Assembly: GCF_040675465.1 (NCBI RefSeq)
Contig: NZ_JBFAPA010000020.1
Coordinates: 62,001 to 126,000 of the forward strand
Length of the DNA: 64,000 nucleotides
Origin: Kibdelosporangium sp040675465
GTDB taxonomy: Bacteria > Actinomycetota > Actinomycetes > Mycobacteriales > Pseudonocardiaceae
Reading direction: 5' to 3'
A program made the translations under genes and the position numbers. Of this stretch, positions 1 to 9,482 are shown piece after piece (position 1 is the first letter of the stretch; every line of letters begins with the position of its first letter). Below the pieces are notes generated by a model that was not told where the DNA came from, did not search any database, and saw only the letters and a program-made list of their open reading frames with translations.

Positions 1-351
1 CTGATCACCGAGGTGCTCGTACCACCGCTCGACTGGGCCTCGCGGTCGGTGTATCTGAAGATCCGCGACCGTGAGTCGTACGAGTTCGCCCTGTGTTCGG
101 CTGCTGTCGCATTGGATGTCCGCGACGGCGTGATCGCGGACGCCCGGATCGCGCTCGGTGGCGTCGGCACGGTGCCGTGGCGGATGCGTGCGGTTGAGGC
201 GGCATTGCGTGGCGCCCGGGCCGGTGAGGCTGCGTTCGTGGCCGCTGCCGAGCAGGCTGCCGATGGTATGAAGTTGTTGTCTGACAACGGTTTCAAGGCC
301 ACCCTCGCCACGCGGACGATCGTGCGCGCGTTGTTGAGCCTGGAGGTGTGA
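1..351 (+). CDS. FAD-binding subunit of a xanthine/CO dehydrogenase-type enzyme (3' end only)
   Basis: The reading frame is open from the first base, so the gene starts outside the window; 116 C-terminal residues are present. They match the CO-dehydrogenase flavoprotein C-terminal domain: a strand reading SYEFALCSAAVAL, a turn with ALGGVGTVPWR, and a final helix ending TIVRALLSLEV. In this family the subunit carries FAD and passes electrons from the molybdenum centre to NAD+ or another acceptor in the cytoplasm. The molybdopterin subunit follows directly, with its ATG 3 bases after this stop, so the two are co-transcribed and translationally close. The Fe-S subunit is not seen here and may lie upstream. 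Family assignment is firm; the substrate cannot be told. Confidence 0.85.
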   Translation: MITEVLVPPLDWASRSVYLKIRDRESYEFALCSAAVALDVRDGVIADARIALGGVGTVPWRMRAVEAALRGARAGEAAFVAAAEQAADGMKLLSDNGFKATLATRTIVRALLSLEV

Positions 352-353
352 TC

Positions 354-2546
354 ATGCTGGGGAGTTCCGTCTCGCGGATCGATGGGCCGCTCAAGGTCAC
401 CGGCGCGGCCACCTACGGCGCTGATTTCGCACCCGACGGGCTGGTGTACGGCTATGTGCTAACGAGCACGGTCGGCAACGCCACAATCCGAGCGATGGAC
501 GTCAGCGCTGCGGAGTCCGCTCCGGGCGTGCTGGCGGTGTACACCCCGTTCGCACCGTTGAAGCTGCTCGCCGCGGCCGGCCCGCTGGGCCGGATGTGGC
601 TTCCGTTGCGGGACATGGAGGTCGGGCATCACGGGCAGATCATCGGTCTGGTCGTCGCCTCGACTTTCGAGCAGGCACGGGACGCGGCGATGACCGTGCA
701 CGTCGACTACGACGTCCGGCCCGCCGTGACTTCGCTGGTCGACGCGATGCCGGACGCGGTCATCCCGCCCGTGACGGACGGCGAGCCGTCAGTCCTCACG
801 TTCCTCGCGGAGGGCGTGTCATCCATTGAGGACGCCTTGGCCGCGAGTAGTCACTGTGTCTCGGCGACGTACTCCACGCCCGTGCAAGGGCACGCGGCGA
901 TGGAGCCGCATTCGACTGTGGCGCGCTGGGATCACGGCACGATGATCGTCCACACCGGAACACAAGGTGTCGACGTGGTCGCTGCCGACCTGGCCGTGAC
1001 GCTCGGCCTGGATCCATCCCAGGTGCGCGTGATCACGCCGTTCGTCGGTGGCGCGTTCGGCGGCAAGGTGTTCACCTCGGCTCAGACGTACCTGACGGCG
1101 GCTGCTGCGCGAGAGCTGGACCGTCCGGTCAAGGTGGTGCTCAGCCGGGAGCAGACGTTCAGCTCGACCTGGGTTCGCAGCGGAACGGTGCAGAAGGTGT
1201 CGTTGGGCGCCGACTCGGACGGGACCTTGAACGCGCTCGCGCACGATACCTGGGCCGCTCGGTCCGCGCTGGTGGAATTGCCCGGCGGCGAGCCGTCCGC
1301 ACACCGCACCTCCCGGAGTTGGTACGCGTCTCGGAACATCGCGATCAGCCATCGGCTGGCAACGTTGAACATGCCGCCCAATGCGATCATGCGCGGGCCG
1401 GGGGAGGCCACCGGGTCGTTCGCGCTGGAGGTCGCCATGGACGAACTCGCGGTCATGCTCGACATGGACCCGATCGAGCTGCGGATGAAGAACTACGCCA
1501 CGGTCTATCCCGGCCGGAACGTGCCGTGGTCGAGCAAGCACCTCGACGAGTGCTACTCCGTTGGCGCGGAACGGTTCGGCTGGCACCGGCGCAACCCTTC
1601 GCCGGGCGCCACGTTGGACGGTGACTGGTACGTCGGCATGGGCATGGCCACCGCCGTGCACCCCAACTTCCGGTCGACCACCTCAGCGAAGATCACCCTG
1701 CGGCCCGACAATATGGCCGAGGTCTCGTGCAGCACAGGCGATCTGGGCACGGGGATGTGGACGGTCCTGGCCATGATCGGCGCGGATTCTCTGGAGTTGC
1801 CCCTCGACCGCATCGAACCCCACCTCGGCGACTCGGCGCTTCCGTCAGCCCCGCTCCTGGGCGGCTCCCGCGGCACGGCGAACGTGACCTCGGCCGTCCA
1901 CGCCGCCGCCATTGAGATCAAACGCAAACTGATCGACCTGGCCGCTACCCATCCACTCTCACCGCTCCGCGAATCTCCCAACATCCGTTATGCCAACGGT
2001 TGCCTAGAGTGTGGCTCGCAGTCGCTCGACTTCGGCGCGCTCCTACGCATGGTGGGCAGTGACGGTCTGGATGTCGTCACTTCGACCGGCCCCGGCAGCG
2101 AGGCCCAGGATTACGCGTTCTGCACGTTCGGCGCCCAGTTCTGCGAGGTGCGGGTCAACCGCTGGACCGGCGAGCCGCGAGTGTCTCGTCTTCTCAGCGT
2201 CATCGACGCGGGCCAGATCATCAACACCAAGACGGCGAGGAGCCAGATCGTCGGCGGCATGATCTGGGGCGTGTCCGCGGCGCTCCACGAAGGCCTGCAC
2301 CTCGAACCCACCGGCCGCCTCGCCAACGGAAACCTCGCCGAATACCTGGTCCCCATCAACGCGGACATCAAAGAAGCAGAAGTCCACTTCCTCACCTATC
2401 CCGACCACACCCACAACCCCGTCGGGGCGCGAGGCATCGGCGAAGTAGGCATCGTAGGCGTAGCCGCAGCCATCACCAACGCCATCTACAACGCCACATC
2501 CAAAAGAATCCGAACCCTCCCCATAACCATAGAATCCCTCCTCTAA
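354..2546 (+). CDS. xanthine dehydrogenase family, molybdopterin-binding subunit
   Basis: This 730-residue protein is the large catalytic subunit of a molybdenum hydroxylase. An Ald_Xan_dh N-terminal domain (about residues 10-120) is followed by the two molybdopterin-binding lobes. Visible motifs are GGAFGGK near residues 232-238, RGPGEATGSFALE in the middle, and GARGIGEVG near the C terminus, whose glutamate (about residue 697) is the expected catalytic base. I chose the ATG at 354 because GGAGG at 342-346 sits 7 bases upstream; an in-frame GTG at 348 is too close to that site. Length fits the YagR/XdhA type. Substrate (purine, aldehyde, nicotinate or other) is not decidable. The last 200 bases are AT-richer in codon choice than the rest, as the gene runs into decayed DNA. 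Confidence 0.9.
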   Translation: MLGSSVSRIDGPLKVTGAATYGADFAPDGLVYGYVLTSTVGNATIRAMDVSAAESAPGVLAVYTPFAPLKLLAAAGPLGRMWLPLRDMEVGHHGQIIGLVVASTFEQARDAAMTVHVDYDVRPAVTSLVDAMPDAVIPPVTDGEPSVLTFLAEGVSSIEDALAASSHCVSATYSTPVQGHAAMEPHSTVARWDHGTMIVHTGTQGVDVVAADLAVTLGLDPSQVRVITPFVGGAFGGKVFTSAQTYLTAAAARELDRPVKVVLSREQTFSSTWVRSGTVQKVSLGADSDGTLNALAHDTWAARSALVELPGGEPSAHRTSRSWYASRNIAISHRLATLNMPPNAIMRGPGEATGSFALEVAMDELAVMLDMDPIELRMKNYATVYPGRNVPWSSKHLDECYSVGAERFGWHRRNPSPGATLDGDWYVGMGMATAVHPNFRSTTSAKITLRPDNMAEVSCSTGDLGTGMWTVLAMIGADSLELPLDRIEPHLGDSALPSAPLLGGSRGTANVTSAVHAAAIEIKRKLIDLAATHPLSPLRESPNIRYANGCLECGSQSLDFGALLRMVGSDGLDVVTSTGPGSEAQDYAFCTFGAQFCEVRVNRWTGEPRVSRLLSVIDAGQIINTKTARSQIVGGMIWGVSAALHEGLHLEPTGRLANGNLAEYLVPINADIKEAEVHFLTYPDHTHNPVGARGIGEVGIVGVAAAITNAIYNATSKRIRTLPITIESLL

Positions 2547-2568
2547 CCCGCGCTAAGACCTTGTCTCA

Positions 2569-3367
2569 CGTGGTTGATCATGGTCTGTCGCGAAGGTTGG
2601 TGCCGGACGTGCCGTGGGCGTTGCGCAGCCCGTTGATTCCGGTGTTTGAGCCCGTCCGCAGGGCGGATGCACGACGCCGGTGGACAACCGCGCGATGTTC
2701 ACCGCGATCGTGTTCGTGTTGACCCGCGGTTGTGCCTGGCGATCCCAGCCACCGTCATTCGGACTCACCGTGCCCGCAGCGCATCGCCGGTTCACCGAAG
2801 CCGCACTGGGCGCCGGTTGCACCGCGCGGTACCGGACGAACTGCACAGCCAAGACCTGATCGACTGATCGCGAGCGGCGCTGGACGGAGCGCCAAACCGG
2901 CCAAAAAGGAGACCATGACCGGGCCGAACCCAGTCCACCGCGGCCAGCCCGGCCCGAAGACCCACGCACTGTCCGACCGCGCCGGGACACCGTTGACGCT
3001 GGCCGTGTCCACCGCGAACACCCACGACTCCTCCGCCCTCAGTCCACTGGTGACGGCCATCCCCGCGATCAAGTCCCGACGCGAACCCCGCCGCCGCAAG
3101 CCGCCCAAACTCCCCGGCGACAAGGCCTACGAACAAATCGACCTCCGAAGCTGGGTACGCGAGCAAGGCATCGCCATGCGCATCGCCCACAAAGGCATCG
3201 AATCGAGCACGAAGCTCAGCAGACATTGCCGGGTGATCGAACGATCCACCGCCAGACTGCCCGCCTACCACCGGCGCAGCACCCGCTACACCAACCACTT
3301 CAGCGCCGTCCTCACCCTCACAGCCACATGCACCTGCCACAAGAAACTTGGCAAGGCCGCCACATGA
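2569..3367 (+). pseudogene. Degenerate IS5-family transposase, frameshifted
   Basis: Pieces of one IS5-type (DDE) transposase can be read in order but in different frames. The N-terminal part reads LSRRLVPDVPWALRSPLIP near 2578-2640. A middle part has GRRLHRAVPDELHSQDLID (to 2867). The C-terminal half (2914-3367) reads TGPNPVHRGQPGPKTHALSD, NTHDSSALSPLV, DKAYEQIDLRSWVREQGI and ends near TCTCHKKLGKAAT. In intact relatives these are the helix-turn-helix region and the DDE catalytic core. At least two frameshifts separate the pieces, and the usual Leu-Thr-Tyr-Arg-Arg C-terminal stretch is damaged, so it is dead. I could not identify clear terminal inverted repeats. It marks the boundary between the dehydrogenase genes and a repeat-rich gene-free zone. 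Confidence 0.8.
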
Positions 3368-3447
3368 GACCCACTCCAAGCACCCCCACCACCCACGCCC
3401 CGCTACCCTCACCCGTTCCAACCCACATGCCCTCAAGCTCCACCCAC

Positions 3448-3529
3448 GCAACGCCCGCCCTCAAGCCTTACCGATGCAACGCCCACCTCAAGCCTCAGCT
3501 ACACAACGCCCACTCAAGCGTCACCCAAC
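3448..3529 (+). repeat. Degenerate tandem repeat, about 28 bp
   Basis: Three imperfect units begin at 3448, 3476 and 3503, each opening with (G/A)CAACGCCC followed by CTCAAGC. The period is 27-28 bases. No function is apparent. Confidence 0.6.
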
Positions 3530-3659
3530 CCTGCAGCCGCGGCAACACCCCAATGGCCCCTCCACCCCACCACTCACCTGCTGCCCAATTCGCTGTGCCA
3601 CATGGAACAGCCTTCCCGGCCACCCGCCTGATCCACCTCGCACCCCGAACCTGCGGCGC

Positions 3660-3935
3660 ATCTCCAGCCTCTGGCGTACCCCGAGCCCGTGGCGCACCCT
3701 GAATCTGAGGCGTACCCCGAGCCCGTGGCGCACCCGGACCTGAGGCGCACCCCGAACCCGTGGCGCACCCTGAATCTGAGGCGTACCCCGAGCCCGTGGC
3801 GCACCCGGACCTGAGGCGCACCCCGAATCTGAGGCGCACCCCGAATCTGAGGCGCACCCCGAATCTGAGGCGCACCGCGAATCTGAGGCGCACTCTGCGC
3901 CTGCGGTGCATCCTGAGACGGCGCACCCTGAACCC
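3660..3935 (+). repeat. 18-bp minisatellite (GGCGCACCCCGAATCTGA-like)
   Basis: About fifteen units of 17-18 bases follow one another. The core is GGCGCACCCCGAATCTGA, most regular at 3813-3890 where four near-identical copies adjoin. In the left half, units with CGTGGCGCACCC and CCTGAGGCGCACCCC alternate and form a 71-base higher-order repeat (compare 3701 with 3772). Because 18 is a multiple of three, all frames stay open and give spurious repetitive peptides such as RRTPNL repeats on one strand and GAPQIR repeats on the other. Confidence 0.85.
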
Positions 3936-4363
3936 GCGGTGGTGCTGAGCCGCGTTGCCGTTGCAGCCGGGCGGCGTCATCGGTTGGCATGCTGGCCACC
4001 ATGCGGCGCGAATCGCTACAGCGGTGGCCGCCATGCGCCACAACTCGGCACACCGTCGAGTCGAGGCGGTCCCGTGACGATGGGCGTCGCCACCGCGTAG
4101 CGCGCTGGAGCCCATGCGGCCCATTCGCTGTGTAGGCGGCCGCTATGTGCTGCAACCCGACCTACCGCCAGAGTCAGTGCGGCGCCGTAACGGTCGGGCG
4201 GCAACCCACGGTGCTGTCGAACGTGCCGCGCCATCTCCGCCCCGCCGCCCGAAACAGTCGCAGTAGCGCCTGATCTGAAATAGGTGCCGCAACCACTGGG
4301 CCCTATCAACTGACCGTATCAACTGACTGGGTGTCAGCCGCGGTATCGCTTCAGCCCGCCGTT

Positions 4364-4421
4364 TCCCGCGGTGTCCCGCTGGTCCTGCCGTGTCCCGCTG
4401 GGTCCCGCGGTGTCCCGCTGG
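4364..4421 (+). repeat. Three copies of a 19-20 bp repeat
   Basis: TCCCGCGGTGTCCCGCTGG occurs exactly at 4364-4382 and 4403-4421, with a two-mismatch copy at 4383-4401. Each unit is itself built from two TCCCGC(G/T)G half units. Confidence 0.8.
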
Positions 4422-4822
4422 CTGGGTCCGTGCTCGGCGCGTTGCTCTGGACCTTCGTACTCAGTCTGCCCCGCGAGCGCCCGAGCCCTTCCCCGTCGAT
4501 CGTGATCGCCTCGGTGCCGCGGCGGCATCCCCTCATTCCGGCAAACCGGTGCTCCTCGTGGGTCTGGCAGTCTTCGGCGCCGCGAAGGGTCGGCAGTGTG
4601 CCGCATTGACCGGTCTAGGCGTCGCCACTCAGAGCCTTCGAAGCCCCCGCCGGTTGGCCGCTCGACGAGGCCGCAGCGGTGCCCACGTGCCGCGGATCTC
4701 GTTGCGCGCCAGGTACTTGTCGCCGAGCGTTCAGTCTGGATGTTGAGGACTGCCGAGAGGCGATGGGGTGTGGGGCCGCACGCGGTATTGAGTTTTGAAG
4801 ATCGTTATGGCTCCTCGGTGGG

Positions 4823-6160
4823 TTAGGTGAGGTGGGCTAGGTCGGGGAAGGCGGACTGGTAGTCGGTGAGGGTTGTGGTGGCGGCGGTGATGGAGTCGGT
4901 GAGGGGGTGGGTGGCGATGGCGAACAGGGCGTCGGTGAGGCTGGAGGTGGTGGCGGCGCGGATGGTGGCCTGTTCGGTCGCCTTCACCTGAAGCATGAGG
5001 CCCAGGCTGTGCGCATCGAGAGGGGTGGTGGCCAGGGGGCGAGGGCCGTTGCCGTCGACGTGGCAGGGCACCTCCACCACTGAGTCGTCAGCCATCCCAG
5101 CGACCACCCCGCGGTTGCGCACGTTCAGGATCAATGTGTCGGACCGGTTGCCGGCGATCGACGTCATCAACCGCAACGCGACCTGCTCGTACCCCTCTCC
5201 GTCCATATCGCACGCCGCCCGGTCGCCCATCCCGGCGACCGCACGGCCCTCCTGCAGGTAGGTGTTCTCCCGCTCCGACCGAGTTTCCTGCCACAGCCGC
5301 AAAGCCGAGGAAGGGTCCTGGCCGACGCGTTCATAGAACGTCTTTTGCTGATCGCGTAAGAACTCCCCACGCGTGGACTCCTGGGCCAGCGTCTGCTCAA
5401 GGGTTTCGCGCGCGAAGTAGTAGTAGTGCAGGTATTCGTTCGGCACGGCCCGCAACGTCCGCAACCAGTCCGCGCCGAACAGCTTCCCCTCTTCAAAAGA
5501 CGTCAACGCCGCCTCATCGGCGAACAACTCGGGCAACCGGTCCCGCCCCTCCACCATGACCGACCGCAACCAGCCCAGATGGTTCAGCCCGACATAACCG
5601 AACGACGCCGACTCCGAACCCACCCCGAGGGCGGACGCGACCCTGCGGCACAGCCCCACCGGTGAGTCGCAGATCCCCACCACTCGGTCGCCCAGGACGG
5701 CGGACATCGCCTCGGTCACCATCCCGGCCGGGTTGGTGAAGTTGATGACCCACGCGTCCGGCGCCAACCGGGCGACCTGCTCGGCGATGTCCAGCGCGAC
5801 CGGAATGGTCCGCAGCCCGTAGCAGATCCCGCCCGGCCCAACGGTTTCCTGGCCGAGCAGGCCGTGCCTCAACGCGACACGCTCGTCCACGCTGCGACCG
5901 GCCAGACCACCGACCCGGATCGCCGAGAACACCATGTCCGCGCCCGCCAACGCGTCGGGCAGGCTGGTGGTGGCTCGGATCCTGGGCCGCCAGGCCAACC
6001 CCTCGGCCTGCTGGTCGAGCACGGCGCCGATCGCCCGCAACCGGTCGGCGTGCACGTCGTGCAGGACAAGCTCGTCGACCAGCCGGTCCGGGTCGGCGAG
6101 CAGGCTCGCGTGCACCAACGGCACCCGGAACCCGCCCCCGCCAAGGATGACAAGTCTCAC
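4823..6160 (-). CDS. Glycoside hydrolase family 4 (6-phospho-beta-glucosidase type)
   Basis: This 445-residue protein is a GH4 enzyme, which cleaves glycosides by an NAD+- and metal-dependent redox-elimination route, usually on 6-phosphorylated sugars in the cytoplasm. It has the N-terminal dinucleotide fold (GGGGFR, residues 7-12), the family stretch ETVGPGG (105-111) and INFTNPAG (139-146). Likely metal ligands are Cys164 in ICDSPVGL and His194 in NHLGW. The start is a GTG at 6160, preceded by GAGGAGGG about 8 bases upstream. It lies downstream of the DeoR-type gene on the same strand (49 bases apart) and opposite the kinase and ABC transporter genes. The kinase nearby may supply the phosphorylated substrate, but ABC uptake normally delivers an unphosphorylated sugar, so the true substrate is open. 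Confidence 0.88.
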   Translation of the reverse strand: MRLVILGGGGFRVPLVHASLLADPDRLVDELVLHDVHADRLRAIGAVLDQQAEGLAWRPRIRATTSLPDALAGADMVFSAIRVGGLAGRSVDERVALRHGLLGQETVGPGGICYGLRTIPVALDIAEQVARLAPDAWVINFTNPAGMVTEAMSAVLGDRVVGICDSPVGLCRRVASALGVGSESASFGYVGLNHLGWLRSVMVEGRDRLPELFADEAALTSFEEGKLFGADWLRTLRAVPNEYLHYYYFARETLEQTLAQESTRGEFLRDQQKTFYERVGQDPSSALRLWQETRSERENTYLQEGRAVAGMGDRAACDMDGEGYEQVALRLMTSIAGNRSDTLILNVRNRGVVAGMADDSVVEVPCHVDGNGPRPLATTPLDAHSLGLMLQVKATEQATIRAATTSSLTDALFAIATHPLTDSITAATTTLTDYQSAFPDLAHLT

Positions 6161-6209
6161 TGTGTTCCCTCCTCACGGCCATCACACGGATGACCGTGCC
6201 CTTCACTCA

Positions 6210-6971
6210 TCAAGCCAGCAGGACTTCCACGTCCGCGTCCCGCAGCGCGGCCAGCGTCGTCTCGTCCGCGCCCTGGTTCGTCACGACGATGTCCAGCTCT
6301 CCCGGGCCGCACACCCGCGCGAGCCCGCCACCGGGGAACTTGTCCCGGTCGGCGAGCAGCACCACCTGATCGCCGGCCGCGACCATGGCCCGCTTCAACG
6401 GAACCTGCACGACCGTGTCGTCCATGACCGAGCCGTCCCCGCGCACTCCTGACGTGCCAAGGAAAACGTGGTCGGCCCGGACCTGGCGTAACGCGTCCTC
6501 GGTCAGGAACCCCACCATCGAGCGGTAGTTGCGCCGCACAGCGCCGCCCAGCAGGATCAGTTCCACCGCGGTGTCGTCCGCCAGTTCCTCGTACACCGCG
6601 AGATTGCTCGTCAGCACGGTGACCGGCCGCCCGTGCAGGTGCACCGCCACCCGGTGGGCGGTGGTGCCGATGTCCAGCAGGGCCGTCTGACCGTCCTCGA
6701 CCAGGTTCGCCGCCGCCCTGGCCAGTACGTCCTTCGCGTCCGTCTGCTCGTGCGCCACCTGGGCGAACGGCCGCTCGTGCCCCATCTGGTCCACCTCGAT
6801 CACCGCGCCGCCGTGCACGCGCCTGAGCACGCCCTCGCCCTCGAGCCAGATCAGGTCGCGCCGGATTGTCGCCGGGCTGGTGGACAGTCGTTCACACAGC
6901 GCGGCGATGGACGCCGACCCGTCGCGGGCCAGACACTGGAGGATCTCGGCGTGACGCCGTTGGGGAAGCAC
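6210..6971 (-). CDS. DeoR/GlpR-family transcriptional repressor
   Basis: This 253-residue protein starts with a winged-helix DeoR domain (residues about 3-58; QRRHAEILQCLARDG, TSPATIRRDLIWLEGEGVLRRVHGGA). The C-terminal sensor domain resembles the ribose-5-phosphate-isomerase-like fold (LDIGTTAHRVA, VLTSNL, LGGAVRRNYRS, FLGTSGV). DeoR proteins usually answer to a phosphorylated sugar. The start is GTG at 6971. It is divergent from the PfkB kinase, and GH4 follows on its own strand, so it most likely controls this whole sugar locus from the 6972-7063 gap. Confidence 0.9.
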   Translation of the reverse strand: MLPQRRHAEILQCLARDGSASIAALCERLSTSPATIRRDLIWLEGEGVLRRVHGGAVIEVDQMGHERPFAQVAHEQTDAKDVLARAAANLVEDGQTALLDIGTTAHRVAVHLHGRPVTVLTSNLAVYEELADDTAVELILLGGAVRRNYRSMVGFLTEDALRQVRADHVFLGTSGVRGDGSVMDDTVVQVPLKRAMVAAGDQVVLLADRDKFPGGGLARVCGPGELDIVVTNQGADETTLAALRDADVEVLLA

Positions 6972-7063
6972 GGGACGACAATATCACTCATTTTCGTTCA
7001 CGCAACTTGTCAGAACACTTCACGATCGTGCATGATGGCAGCGTTACGAAAGGGGGACGTGCT
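6972..7063. promoter_or_regulatory. Divergent promoter/operator region of the sugar locus
   Basis: The 92-base gap between the divergent DeoR-type gene and the kinase gene is AT-richer than its surroundings. It holds a perfect 10-base palindrome CACGATCGTG (7021-7030) and two TTCACG copies (6995 and 7019 regions). These are the only candidates I see for the repressor site; which one is used cannot be told. An AAAGGGGGA ribosome-binding site (7049-7057) precedes the kinase start. Confidence 0.45.
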
Positions 7064-8110
7064 GTGACGACGCAGTCCGAGCAGGCCGCTGACCTGGACA
7101 TTCTCCTGTCCGGCACGGTGTTCCTGGACATCATCTTCACCGGCCTGCCGCAGCTGCCCGACCCGGGCACCGAGGTCTGGGCCACCGGCCTGGGCTCGAG
7201 CCCGGGCGGGATCGCCAACCTCGCGGTGGCGCTGTCCAGGCTGCAGCTGAGAACCGGGCTCGCCGCCGCGTTCGGGGAGGACGCGTACGGCGACTTCTGC
7301 TGGGACGTGCTGGCCAACCAGGAGGGTGTCGACCTCAGCCACTCCAGACGGTTCTATGGCTGGCACTCGCCGCTGACCGTGTCCATGGCGATCAACAAGG
7401 ACCGCAGCATGGTGACACACGGCCATCCGGCGCCCATCGGCGCCGACGAGCTGCTGGATCCGCCACCGCGCACCAAGGCCTGTTTCGTGCATGTCGACCT
7501 GCACGCCGACAACTGGGTGAAGACCGCGAAGGAGCAAGGCGCCTTACTGTTCGCCGACGTCGGGTGGGATCCGACCCAGCGCTGGCAGCCGGCGATGCTC
7601 CGGGAGCTGCTGGCGGGATATGACGTTTTCCTGCCCAACAGTGTCGAAGCGATCAGCTACACGCGGTGCGAGGACGTGCCCTCCGCCGCGAAGGAGCTGG
7701 CCGAGATCGTTCCCGTGGTCGTGGTGACCAGGGGCGGTAATGGCGCGTACGCCATCGACGCGAACACGGGTGAGCAGGCGGAGGTGCGCGGCCTGAACGT
7801 GGCCGCGCTGGACCCGACCGGGGCGGGCGACGTGTTCGGCGCCGGGTTCGTGCTGGGCACCCTGGCCGGCTGGTCGCTGGCCGACCGGGTGCATTTCGCC
7901 AACCTGTGCGCGGCCTTGTCCGTGCAGCATTTCGGGGGTTCGCAGTCGGCGCCGGGCTGGGGTGACATCGCCGCATGGTGGCGGTTGGTCGGCCGGCGTG
8001 ACGAGAGCGAGCTTCGTGGCTACACCTTTCTCAACGACCTGTTGCCCAGCCACGGCGACACCAAGGTCCGTCGAGCGAGTGCGACCATTGGATTGCGAGG
8101 GATCTCGTGA
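7064..8110 (+). CDS. PfkB-family carbohydrate kinase
   Basis: This 348-residue sugar kinase of the ribokinase/PfkB family phosphorylates a sugar with ATP in the cytoplasm. The N-terminal glycine motif GSSPGGIANLAVALSRL binds the sugar, and the C-terminal signature DPTGAGDVFGAGF contains the anion-hole glycines and the catalytic Asp. The frame stays open far upstream, but GTG at 7064 has a good ribosome-binding site (GGGGG about 8 bases before) and leaves only a short non-conserved lead. Its stop overlaps the start of the ABC binding protein by 4 bases (GTGA), so the kinase, transporter and deacetylase genes form one operon. The substrate is presumably what the transporter brings in or a product of the glycosidase. 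Confidence 0.9.
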   Translation: MTTQSEQAADLDILLSGTVFLDIIFTGLPQLPDPGTEVWATGLGSSPGGIANLAVALSRLQLRTGLAAAFGEDAYGDFCWDVLANQEGVDLSHSRRFYGWHSPLTVSMAINKDRSMVTHGHPAPIGADELLDPPPRTKACFVHVDLHADNWVKTAKEQGALLFADVGWDPTQRWQPAMLRELLAGYDVFLPNSVEAISYTRCEDVPSAAKELAEIVPVVVVTRGGNGAYAIDANTGEQAEVRGLNVAALDPTGAGDVFGAGFVLGTLAGWSLADRVHFANLCAALSVQHFGGSQSAPGWGDIAAWWRLVGRRDESELRGYTFLNDLLPSHGDTKVRRASATIGLRGIS

Positions 8111-9438
8111 AACTCGGTGCGTGGTTGTGCACCGCCGCCGTGCTGGCGCTCGCCGCCTGCACGCCCGGCTCGGACAACCGCCCGGCGCAACAGCCGGCTG
8201 GGGACGTGAAGACCGACGTGGCGGCCATGGGCCAGGTCACGCTGACCATCTGGGACCAGGAGACGAGAGGCGGCCAGCAGGCGCAGATCTCCGCGCTGAA
8301 CGACCAGTTCCAGCGCAAGTACCCCAACGTCAGGATCAACCGGGTGGCGCGCTCGTTCGACGACCTGCGCAGCACCATCAAGCTGGGCCTGACCGGCAAC
8401 GACGCGCCGGACATCGCCCAGGTCAACAACGGCAAGCAGGACATGGGCGCGTTCGTGAAGGCGGGCCTGCTACGCCCGTTGGACGCGTATGCGTCGGCTT
8501 ACCAATGGACGCAACGGTTCCCTGAGTCCGTCCGCAAGCTCGGCAGCTACCCGGACACCGGCGACGCGCTCGGTGAGGGCAGGCTCTACGGTCTGCCGCA
8601 GACCGGTGAGCTGGTCGGGATCTACTACAACAAACCGAAACTGACCGCGCTCGGGCTGCAGCCGCCGAAGACCTGGGCGGAGTTCGACGCCGCGCTGGCC
8701 AAGGCCAAGTCCGCGGGCCAGTTGCCGATCCAGGTCGGCAACCTGGAGAAGAGCGCGGGACCGTACCTGTTCAGTCTGGCCATGCACAGGTTCGGCAATG
8801 CCGACGAGGAGAGCAAGCTGGCCACCGGCCGGGCCGGTGTGAACTGGCCGACAGATGCCAACCGGGCCGCCGCGCGCCAGGTCGTCGAGTGGGCCGACAA
8901 GGGCTACCTGACACCGGGATTCGCCGGTCTCAAGGGCGATGACGCGGTGTCGAAGTTCAGCACCGGCGACGGGGTGTTCCATGTGGACGGTACGTGGATC
9001 ACGCCGACCGTCAAGGAGCCGATGAAGGACGACGTCGGTTTCCTGCTGCCGCCGGAGAAGGACGGCAAGGTGACGGTCACCGGTGGCACCGGCCTGCCGT
9101 GGGCGATCAGCTCGAAGTCCAAGAATCCGGACGCGGCCGCCGCGTACATCGACTTCATCACGTCCCCGGACGCCATGAAGACCGTTGCCACCGCGGGCAA
9201 CCTGCCCGTTCTCGACGCGGACAAGCAGGCGGCCTCGGGTGTGGAGCGGGATGTGCTCGACGCCTGGAACAAGGCCGCCAACTCACCAGGGCTCGTGCCC
9301 TACCTCGACTACGCCACCCCGAACGCGTACGAAGTCGTCACAGGTTCCGTGGAACAGTTACTGTCCAAGCAGTTAGACGTGGAGGGCTTCCTCGGCAAAC
9401 TGCAGGCGGACCTGGACTCGAGCCGTGGCGGCCGGTGA
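8107..9438 (+). CDS. ABC transporter sugar-binding lipoprotein
   Basis: This 443-residue protein has a lipoprotein signal peptide with lipobox LALAAC (Cys18), so it is anchored outside the membrane. The rest fits family 1 solute-binding proteins: TLTIWDQETRGGQQAQI at the start of the mature part, LNDQFQRKYPNVRINRV, and the late TGGTGLPWAISSKSKNPDAA stretch. Such proteins deliver oligosaccharides or sugars to a MalFG-type permease. Translation is coupled to the kinase by a GTGA overlap. The two permease genes follow, but no ATPase gene is present, which is common in actinomycetes where one shared MsiK-type ATPase serves several sugar importers. Confidence 0.92.
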   Translation: MKLGAWLCTAAVLALAACTPGSDNRPAQQPAGDVKTDVAAMGQVTLTIWDQETRGGQQAQISALNDQFQRKYPNVRINRVARSFDDLRSTIKLGLTGNDAPDIAQVNNGKQDMGAFVKAGLLRPLDAYASAYQWTQRFPESVRKLGSYPDTGDALGEGRLYGLPQTGELVGIYYNKPKLTALGLQPPKTWAEFDAALAKAKSAGQLPIQVGNLEKSAGPYLFSLAMHRFGNADEESKLATGRAGVNWPTDANRAAARQVVEWADKGYLTPGFAGLKGDDAVSKFSTGDGVFHVDGTWITPTVKEPMKDDVGFLLPPEKDGKVTVTGGTGLPWAISSKSKNPDAAAAYIDFITSPDAMKTVATAGNLPVLDADKQAASGVERDVLDAWNKAANSPGLVPYLDYATPNAYEVVTGSVEQLLSKQLDVEGFLGKLQADLDSSRGGR

Positions 9439-9482
9439 CCCCGAAGCCCTCCTGAACCCGAGCCGGACAGCAGTGCCAGCCG

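Larger units (their letters stand above)
3368..4822. other. Gene-free, repeat-rich stretch after the IS relic
   Basis: No convincing gene is present in these 1455 bases. Several frames are open, but their translations are low-complexity (Pro/Arg/His or Gly/Arg) and simply follow the underlying tandem repeats. Three repeat blocks are listed separately. The remainder (about 3936-4363 and 4422-4822) shows no recognisable coding, RNA or regulatory signal to me. Confidence 0.6.

Noticed and set aside
3495..4124. Repetitive protein (RFGVRL / GAPQIR repeats)
   Set aside because: All frames are kept open by the 18-bp repeat; no start signal or non-repeat domain is present.
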